64,000 nucleotides of DNA from Paractinoplanes maris (GTDB lineage Bacteria > Actinomycetota > Actinomycetes > Mycobacteriales > Micromonosporaceae): positions 248,001-312,000 of the forward strand of contig NZ_JALPVL010000009.1 of assembly GCF_023544465.1 (NCBI RefSeq), read 5' to 3'. The position numbers were made by a program, and so were the translations under genes. A model generated the notes under the pieces. The model worked only from the letters and a program-made list of their open reading frames with translations. It did not search any database and was not told the DNA's origin. Positions 58,207 through 64,000 of the stretch are shown here, piece by piece (the stretch's first letter is position 1; each line of letters begins with the position of its first letter).

Positions 58207-59997
58207 ATGAGCAACGTCCCGATCGCCCAGCACGCGCTGCTGTCCGACTGCCACTCCGCGGCCCTCGTGACCACCGGCGGCTCGGTGGACTGGTTGTGCT
58301 TCCCGCGCTTCGACAGCCCGTCGATCTTCGGCCGGCTGCTCGACGACGAGGCGGGGCACTGGCGCATCGGCCCGGTCGCCGCGCACCGGTCGGTGCGGCG
58401 CTACCTCGACCGTACGATGGTCCTGGAAACCGACCTGACCACCGCGACCGGCTCGGTGCGGGTGACCGACGCCCTGGCCCTCAGCCCCGGAAACCGTGGA
58501 CACGAGCTCGGCCGGGGCTCGCCGCACCTGTTGATCCGGTCGGTCACCGGCCTCACCGGCTCGGTCGAGGTCGAGATCAGCTATCGCCCGCGGCCCGAGT
58601 ACGGCATCGTGACGCCGCTGCTCGGTCACGTCGACGGTGGCGTCACGGCGCGCGGCGGCGCCGAATGGCTGGTGCTGTCGACGCCGGTCCGGTTGACGCT
58701 CGAGGACGGGGTGGCCACCGCGCGCTTCATGGTCGAAGACGGCGAAACGCGCACTTTCGCGCTGCACCGCTCGACCCTCGAGGAGCACCCGGCCCAGGTG
58801 TGGAGTGAGGCGGCTCTGCGGGACAGGCTGGCCGACACCGTGGAGGGCTGGCGATCGTGGTCCGACCTCCATCAGACCTACGACGGGCCCTGGCGCGATC
58901 TGGTGCATCGCAGCGGCCTCGTGCTGCAGGCCCTGACCTTCCGGCCCAGCGGCGCGATCGTCGCGGCGGCCACCACCTCGCTGCCGGAGAGCGCGGGCGG
59001 CGGACGGAACTGGGACTACCGCTATTCGTGGGTGCGCGACGCCAGCTTCACGATGGAGGCGCTGTGGGTCGCCGCCTGCCCCGACGAGGCCGGCGACTTC
59101 TTCGCGTTCATGACCACCGCCTCCACCCCGTTGCAGATCATGTTCGGCGTGGGCGGCGAGCACGACTTGACCGAGCGCGAACTGCCCCACCTGCGGGGCT
59201 GGCGCGACAGCCGCCCGGTGCGCATCGGCAACGGGGCGTGGCGTCAGGAGCAGATCGACGTGTACGGGGAACTGCTCGCGGCCGCCGACCGGCTCGCCGA
59301 GCAGATCACGACCATGGACGACGACGTCCGGGCGTTCCTGATCGCGATGGCCGACGCGGCGGCCGCCCGGTGGCGCGACCCCGACCGGGGCATCTGGGAG
59401 ATCCGCGGTGAGCCCCGGCATTTCGTCCACTCCAAGGTGATGTGCTGGGTCGCCCTGGACCGCGCGATCAAGCTCGAGTCGCTGCTCGAGGCCGGCGACG
59501 TGGCGCGCTGGAAGGCGGAACGGGACGAGATCCGCGAGACCGTGCTGCGCGAGGGGGTGACGGCTGAGGGCATCTTCACGCAGTCGTTCGGCTCGGCCGA
59601 GCTGGACGCGTCGCTGCTGATGCTGCCGATCGTCGGTTTCCTGCCGGCCGGCGACCCACGCGTGCTGGCCACCATCGAGGCGATCGGCGCGCGGCTCACC
59701 GACGAGCGCGGCCTGGTCTACCGCTACCGCGCCGGCGACGGACTGGCCGGTGACGAAGGCACGTTCCTGCTGTGCACGTTCTGGCTGGCGCAGGCGCTCG
59801 CCCTGGCCGGCCGGGACGAGCGGGCCCGCGAGGTGTTCGAGCTGGCGGCCGGCCACGTCAACGACGTCGGCCTGCTGGCCGAGGAGATCGACCCGCGGAC
59901 CGGCGAGATGCTCGGCAACTTCCCGCAGGCCTTCAGCCACATCGGCCTGGTCAACGCGGCCTGGGCGATCGCGTCAGTGCGGTGTGGGCACCCGTGA
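58207..59997 (+). CDS. GH15 family glucoamylase/trehalase-like enzyme
   Basis: A 596-residue cytoplasmic GH15 protein. It has an N-terminal beta-sandwich (about 1-225) and an (alpha/alpha)6 barrel. GGRNWDYRYSWVRDASFTME marks the substrate site. Catalytic Glu residues are expected in GIWEIRGEPRHFVHSKVMCW and in LLAEEIDPRTGEMLGNFPQA. Close actinobacterial relatives are described as trehalases and as glucoamylases, so the substrate is alpha-1,4-glucan or trehalose. There is no signal peptide. Its 3' end overlaps the convergent sensor kinase gene by 24 bases (59974-59997). Confidence 0.87.
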   Translation: MSNVPIAQHALLSDCHSAALVTTGGSVDWLCFPRFDSPSIFGRLLDDEAGHWRIGPVAAHRSVRRYLDRTMVLETDLTTATGSVRVTDALALSPGNRGHELGRGSPHLLIRSVTGLTGSVEVEISYRPRPEYGIVTPLLGHVDGGVTARGGAEWLVLSTPVRLTLEDGVATARFMVEDGETRTFALHRSTLEEHPAQVWSEAALRDRLADTVEGWRSWSDLHQTYDGPWRDLVHRSGLVLQALTFRPSGAIVAAATTSLPESAGGGRNWDYRYSWVRDASFTMEALWVAACPDEAGDFFAFMTTASTPLQIMFGVGGEHDLTERELPHLRGWRDSRPVRIGNGAWRQEQIDVYGELLAAADRLAEQITTMDDDVRAFLIAMADAAAARWRDPDRGIWEIRGEPRHFVHSKVMCWVALDRAIKLESLLEAGDVARWKAERDEIRETVLREGVTAEGIFTQSFGSAELDASLLMLPIVGFLPAGDPRVLATIEAIGARLTDERGLVYRYRAGDGLAGDEGTFLLCTFWLAQALALAGRDERAREVFELAAGHVNDVGLLAEEIDPRTGEMLGNFPQAFSHIGLVNAAWAIASVRCGHP

Positions 59998-61767
59998 GTG
60001 CTCGGGGACGGTGAACCAGAAGACGCTGCCGCCGCTCGGGTTCGCCTCGACACCGACCTGGCCGTGATGGCGCTCCACGATGCGGTGCACGATGGCCAAG
60101 CCCAGACCCGTGCCGGGGTAGTTCTCGCTGCCACCGACACGGGTGAACGCGTCGAACACGGCCGCCCGGTCGCGGTCCGGGATGCCGATCCCGTTGTCGG
60201 TCACCTCGCAGCGCCACCGCCCGCCTTCGACCGGCTGGCAACCCACGCGGACGTGCGGCTCCCGGTCCGGAGGCGTGTATTTGATGGCGTTGCCGATCAG
60301 GTTGTCGAGCACCTGGCGCAGCAGCGTCGGGTCGCCGTAGATGGTGGGCAGCTCCCCGACCTCGATGCCGGCGGCCCGGTCGGCGGCCCGGTCGCGGGCG
60401 ATCTCCTCGGCCAGGCGGTGCAGGTCGACCGGGACGTTGGCCATCGGCCGGTTCTCGGCGGTGGCGTAGTCGAGCAGGTCGTCGATCAGCACCCGCATGT
60501 TGTCGGCGCCCTTGCGCAGCCGGGCCAGGAAGTCGCGCTGCGTGCTGTCGAGCTGGTCGAACGCCTCCTCGTGCAGGAAGTCGGCGTACCCCATGATGCG
60601 GGCCAGCGGGCTGCGCAGGTCGTGCGCGACCACCCCGGCGAAACCGACGAGCTCGCTCTCGCGCTGCCGCAGCCGGTGCTCGACCTCCTCACGCTGGGCG
60701 ATGTCGCGGCGCAGCGCGGCGGTGGCCTCGTCGACCCGGCGCAGGGCCCGGTCGCGCGAGGTCACGATCGAGCCGGTGAGCGCGACCAGCAGGGCGGTGA
60801 GCACCAGACCGACCAGCCAGGCGATCCGGTCGAGGCCGCGGTCGGTGCCGGCCAGCAGCCGGTCGGTGGCCGCCACCCGCAGGTTCCAGCTGCGCTGGGC
60901 GACCGGCACGGTGATCTGCAGCGCCTCGACCGAGGTGTCCAGCGGCGCCGGCGGCTGCCAGCTGGCCATCGGGATGGGATCGCCCGACCCGTCGTCGATC
61001 AGGGTGACCGCCACCCCGTCGCCCGCCGCGTCGGCGACCGCCTCGCTCAGGAAGTCCCCGCCCCGCGTGCCGAGCACCAGCCATCCGCGGAACCGGCCGG
61101 CGTCGGGGGCGCCGGGGGAGGAGGCGAAGACCGGTGCGACGAAGACGAACGACAACTGGCGGCGCTCGGGCGGCAGCCCGGAGTCCTTGAGCAGCCGGTA
61201 GGTGCGGCTGACGGTCACCCGGCGATCCTGCTCGGCGATGTCCATGGCCTCGACCGCCTGGGCCGACGGGGACAGATCGACCCCGGCCGACGATCCGGTG
61301 TTGTCCAGTGACTTGTCGAGCACGGCGAAGCGGTGCGTGCTCTCGCCGATCGGGCGCAGCTTCAGGCTGGGTGAGCCGCGCCCGCGCCACTCGGACTCCA
61401 GCGCCGCCGTTTGGGCGTGCTTGACCGGTACGACGAAGACCAGGCCGGTCGCGCCGGGCAGCCGCTGCCGGTCGACGCCGGCGGTGATCGCGGCGAACTC
61501 GGCCGTCTCGAGCCGGGACTGCGAGCCGACGGCCGCGGCCAGATCGGTCAGCGAGGCCGAGTACCGGTTGACCTCGGCCGTGATGGCCTGCTTGATCATC
61601 GTGGTCCGCTGGTTGAGGGCCCGGTTGAGGCGGTCCTGCTCGACCCCGTTCAGGGTGAGAGCGGACAGGGCCGTGCCGGCCAGCCCGACCACGCCGACCA
61701 GCACCAGGGCCAGGACGGACCGGCGCACCCCGACCCACCGCTCGCGGTGGTCGGTGGCGCTGCGCAT
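59974..61767 (-). CDS. CHASE-domain sensor histidine kinase
   Basis: A 597-residue membrane kinase. Transmembrane helix 1 is at about 17-37, an extracytoplasmic CHASE ligand-binding domain at about 60-290 (AVGSQSRLETAEFAAITAGV), and transmembrane helix 2 at about 320-342. HisKA has phospho-acceptor His382 in VVAHDLRSPLARI, and HATPase_c has N-box DNLIGNAIKY, G1 DNGIGIPD and G2 GTGLGLAIV. CHASE domains bind cytokinin-like or peptide signals in other organisms; the ligand here is unknown. No response regulator gene is adjacent, so it is an orphan in this window. It is divergent from ku and overlaps GH15 tail to tail. Confidence 0.88.
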   Translation of the reverse strand: MRSATDHRERWVGVRRSVLALVLVGVVGLAGTALSALTLNGVEQDRLNRALNQRTTMIKQAITAEVNRYSASLTDLAAAVGSQSRLETAEFAAITAGVDRQRLPGATGLVFVVPVKHAQTAALESEWRGRGSPSLKLRPIGESTHRFAVLDKSLDNTGSSAGVDLSPSAQAVEAMDIAEQDRRVTVSRTYRLLKDSGLPPERRQLSFVFVAPVFASSPGAPDAGRFRGWLVLGTRGGDFLSEAVADAAGDGVAVTLIDDGSGDPIPMASWQPPAPLDTSVEALQITVPVAQRSWNLRVAATDRLLAGTDRGLDRIAWLVGLVLTALLVALTGSIVTSRDRALRRVDEATAALRRDIAQREEVEHRLRQRESELVGFAGVVAHDLRSPLARIMGYADFLHEEAFDQLDSTQRDFLARLRKGADNMRVLIDDLLDYATAENRPMANVPVDLHRLAEEIARDRAADRAAGIEVGELPTIYGDPTLLRQVLDNLIGNAIKYTPPDREPHVRVGCQPVEGGRWRCEVTDNGIGIPDRDRAAVFDAFTRVGGSENYPGTGLGLAIVHRIVERHHGQVGVEANPSGGSVFWFTVPEHSRVPTPH

Positions 61768-61846
61768 CACATTTTCTGACGGTACGCCGGAAATGCGAGT
61801 TCCACTCCAGGTTCGGTCAGGCCTTTTCGCGGGTATTGCCGCGAGC

Positions 61847-62887
61847 ATGGCTCGACCGATCTGGACCGGCGCGATCACCTTCGGCCTGGTGTCCGTCCCC
61901 GTGGCGATGTATTCGGCCACACACGAACACGAGGTGAGCTTCCACCAGTTCGAGAAGGGCACGTCGGACCGCATCCGATATCGGCGGGTCAACGAGCGTA
62001 CGGGGAAAGAAGTCGACTTCGACGACATCGTCAAGGGCGCCGACGTCGGCGGTGGCGACTACGTGCTGCTCGACCAGGACGAGCTCGACTCGGTCGCGCC
62101 CGGCCGCTCCCGTAGTCTCGACATCCACCGTTTCGTCGAACTGGCCGACATCGACCCGCTGTACTACCAGAAGACGTACTGGCTGGGCCCCGGCAGCGAC
62201 GAGACCGCCAAGGTCTACGGCCTGCTGCGCGACGCCATGGCCGACACCGGCCGGGCCGCCGTCGGCACGCTGGTCATGCGGGGCAAGGAATACCTGACCG
62301 CCATCCGCGCCGACGGCCCCTTGCTGGTCCTGCAGACGATGTTCTTCGCCGACGAGGTGCGGGACCCGAAGGAGCAGCTGGACGAGCTGCCCAAGCGCAA
62401 CACGGCCAAGCCCGCCGAACTGCACATGGCCCAGCAACTGATCGACTCGATGTCCGGCCCGTGGAAGCCCGCCGACTTCCGCGACACCTACACCGACCGG
62501 GTCAACAAACTCATCAAGGCCAAGCAGAAGGGTAAGGAGGTCACCACGGCCGACCCCGCCCCCGAGCCCACCGCCGCCTCCGACCTCTTCGAAGTCCTCC
62601 GCCGCAGCGTCGAAGCCGCCTCCAAGCGCCGCTCGGGCGCCGACGCCCCCGCCGCCAAGCCGGCCAAAGCAGCCAAGCAGGACAAGGCCGCCCACCCGGC
62701 CAAAGCCGCCAAGCCCCGCAAGACGGCGAAGGCCGCCAAGCCCGCTCGCGCCGGGAACGACCTCGCCGACCTGTCGAAGACCGAGCTGACCCAGCTGGCC
62801 CGCGACCTCGACATCCCCGGCCGCACCAAACTGACCCGCCCCGACCTGGAGAAGGCCGTCCGCAAGGCCCAGCGCAAAGCCGCCTGA
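61847..62887 (+). CDS. ku: Ku DNA end-binding protein of non-homologous end joining
   Basis: A 346-residue Ku homodimer subunit that should bind double-strand DNA ends and recruit LigD. The opening MARPIWTGAITFGLVSVPVA, then the Ku core (about 1-260, VNERTGKEVDFDDIVKGADV), are typical. The C-terminus is long. A Lys/Ala/Pro-rich tail with KPAKAAK units (about 265-305) leads to a SAP-like or Rho-N-like helical motif (DLSKTELTQLARDLDIPGRT). Such basic tails in mycobacterial Ku modulate DNA binding. No ligD gene is in the window. Confidence 0.93.
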   Translation: MARPIWTGAITFGLVSVPVAMYSATHEHEVSFHQFEKGTSDRIRYRRVNERTGKEVDFDDIVKGADVGGGDYVLLDQDELDSVAPGRSRSLDIHRFVELADIDPLYYQKTYWLGPGSDETAKVYGLLRDAMADTGRAAVGTLVMRGKEYLTAIRADGPLLVLQTMFFADEVRDPKEQLDELPKRNTAKPAELHMAQQLIDSMSGPWKPADFRDTYTDRVNKLIKAKQKGKEVTTADPAPEPTAASDLFEVLRRSVEAASKRRSGADAPAAKPAKAAKQDKAAHPAKAAKPRKTAKAAKPARAGNDLADLSKTELTQLARDLDIPGRTKLTRPDLEKAVRKAQRKAA

Positions 62888-62904
62888 CAGCGAGCCGCCG
62901 GCGG

Positions 62905-63285
62905 TCACAGCCGCGGGTGAGCCTCTTCGATGGCGTCGACACGGAGATAGGTGAGGAACAGGTCCCGGTCGCCCGGTGGCAGTTCTGCGAAGGCGGCGTA
63001 CGCGGTCTCCCGGGCCCGCGGCGTCTCGGCCGCGAGCAAGCCGGTGATCGCTGCCCAGGCCAACGAGACGTACCCATGCAGTCGATCGCCCCGCAGAACC
63101 GGGAGCCGGCTCAACTCTCCGAGTGCGTCCACCGCCCGGTCGTCCTCCCGCGCCCGCGACGCCAGCTCGAACACCGACTTGGCCCGGTAGACATCGCCCC
63201 GCTCCACCAATGCGCGTAGTTCACCCACGGTCATGTCGCGGACGGGAGGCTCCGGCGGCAGGGCCGGTGGTGGCGGAATCGTCAC
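62905..63285 (-). CDS. Small helical protein downstream of a toxin-like gene (possible immunity protein)
   Basis: A 126-residue soluble, helical protein (MTVGELRALVERGDVYRAKS, then FELASRAREDD). No family is recognised. I chose the GTG at 63285, which overlaps the stop of the upstream gene (GTGA) with GGAG 8 bases before it. Small genes tightly coupled behind a polymorphic toxin are usually immunity proteins. The role here is inferred from position only. Confidence 0.55.
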   Translation of the reverse strand: MTIPPPPALPPEPPVRDMTVGELRALVERGDVYRAKSVFELASRAREDDRAVDALGELSRLPVLRGDRLHGYVSLAWAAITGLLAAETPRARETAYAAFAELPPGDRDLFLTYLRVDAIEEAHPRL

Positions 63286-64000
63286 GGTGCCACTCCAAAG
63301 ATGTACTCGTACTCCTGCCGCAGCAATTCGTGCAGCCGGTCCACCGACTCCTGGTCGCCGATCGACCGGGCATAGTCGATCTCCTGCTGGTAGGCGCGGG
63401 CTTCGTTCTCGTACCGTGCTCGTGGATCGCCCATCGCCGCGGCCATGCCCGCCCATCCGGCGTCCCGATCGTCGCGCAAGTGTGACATCTCGTGCAGCAG
63501 CGCCCCGTAGGAGGCGTCCGGGTCCAGGATCATCTGTCCCGGATTGCCGGCCGAGGGTGCCGGCCCATACGCCATCGCGCCTTCGCGGACGACGACCTCG
63601 ACTCCCGCCGCCTCCGCCTCCCGCATGGCGGCATCCCATTCGGCGGGGTGTGTCTGCCTCGCGGAGCCGTGCCTGCGCAGCGGATCTGCTTCGGCGTGGA
63701 ACAGGTGAGTGCCCCGTGCGGGTGCCGCTCCGCCTGGGTCGGACCGGCCCAGCCGGCGTAGCAGGCCTTTGATGTCCGCAATGGTCTTCTCCAGGCCCCG
63801 CATCATCGGCGTCAGGCGGCGCAGGCTGCTGACCAGACCATCAAGCAGCTTGGTGATGCGGGCGACCCACTTGCCGACCAGGGTGGTGACCTGCGCGATC
63901 ACCCACGGCGTGCCGAGGCCGAGGGTGATGCCGGCCTCGGCCAGCCACTCCCACAGGCGGACGGCGAGCACCGAGACGAAATCGGCGATCAGGTCCCGCA
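63282..64000 (-). CDS. C-terminal part of a zincin-domain toxin-like protein (5' end outside window)
   Basis: The frame is open to the right edge, so the N-terminus is missing; 239 codons including the stop are visible. It has a helical membrane-interacting or WXG100-like region (VIAQVTTLVGKWVARITKLL), a variable linker, then a C-terminal domain with the zincin motif HEMSH (in LLHEMSHLRDD) and a possible third ligand Glu in YENEARAYQQE. C-terminal peptidase domains of this kind occur in actinobacterial polymorphic toxins exported by type VII secretion. The next gene downstream overlaps it by 4 bases and may encode immunity. Secretion and toxicity are inferences. Confidence 0.65.
   Translation of the reverse strand, partial: RDLIADFVSVLAVRLWEWLAEAGITLGLGTPWVIAQVTTLVGKWVARITKLLDGLVSSLRRLTPMMRGLEKTIADIKGLLRRLGRSDPGGAAPARGTHLFHAEADPLRRHGSARQTHPAEWDAAMREAEAAGVEVVVREGAMAYGPAPSAGNPGQMILDPDASYGALLHEMSHLRDDRDAGWAGMAAAMGDPRARYENEARAYQQEIDYARSIGDQESVDRLHELLRQEYEYIFGVAP

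Noticed and set aside
54697..59940. A 1747-codon open frame on the minus strand
   Set aside because: It runs antisense to the oxidoreductase, GH5 and GH15 genes, encodes Arg/Gly/Val-rich sequence without domains, and is a by-product of third-position GC bias.

Overview
The window is very GC-rich, densely coded and rich in GTG starts and four-base ATGA/GTGA overlaps. Its gene content includes CBM2 glycoside hydrolases with TGGGAGCGCTCCCA operators, an Rpf-type lysozyme-like protein behind a c-di-AMP riboswitch, SpoIIE/STAS partner switching, and Ku. This points to a filamentous soil actinobacterium. I infer Micromonosporaceae (Actinoplanes-like), but nothing in the sequence proves the genus. 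I found no rRNA, tRNA, CRISPR array or intact insertion sequence.

Layout. 0-2.4 kb: a truncated gene, a fatty acid desaturase and a carboxylate-amine ligase. 2.5-10.2 kb: a translationally coupled operon of four exported proteins: a two-domain multicopper oxidase, a ThuA/PQQ-sugar-dehydrogenase giant, a cupredoxin and a repeat protein. 10.2-15.4 kb: small genes, a CBM2 glycoside hydrolase and an MFS exporter. 15.5-24.2 kb: eight genes, all on the minus strand. They encode two Crp/Fnr regulators, a Pycsar-type (PycTM-like) membrane effector, a class III nucleotide-cyclase-like protein with an amyloid-like tail, a degenerate P-loop/repeat protein, a VWA-OmpA lipoprotein, an unknown protein and a membrane protein. 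24.2-25.9 kb: a rearranged promoter region, then an anti-sigma kinase and a STAS protein. 25.9-34.8 kb: an Nramp-like transporter, GlgX, conserved unknowns, an SDR enzyme, a MazG-like pyrophosphohydrolase and an MFS-universal stress protein fusion. 35.4-38.9 kb: decayed and repetitive DNA (a collapsed M4 peptidase gene and three repeat tracts) around a SpoIIE-STAS pair. 38.9-45.2 kb: a serpin lipoprotein, the riboswitch and Rpf, a WGR beta-propeller protein, a ricin-lectin beta-helix protein and a sulfotransferase. 45.5-64 kb: aminopeptidase N, two DHA2 exporters, a MerR-controlled divergent locus, regulators, a GH5 cellulase, GH15, a CHASE sensor kinase, Ku, and a candidate toxin/immunity pair cut by the window edge.

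Two systems stand out. The first is the 15.5-24.2 kb island, which looks like an enlarged Pycsar-type signalling or defence locus. It combines a cyclase-like protein, a PycTM-like effector, two cNMP-domain regulators with a perfect Crp-type operator upstream, and a putative amyloid-signalling pair. The second is the exported copper/PQQ operon. With four other loci in the window it carries exact or near matches to the CelR/CebR operator. This suggests a cello-oligosaccharide-responsive regulon that may couple extracellular sugar oxidation to an O2-reducing copper oxidase. Both functional readings are inference from domains, gene order and operator matches.
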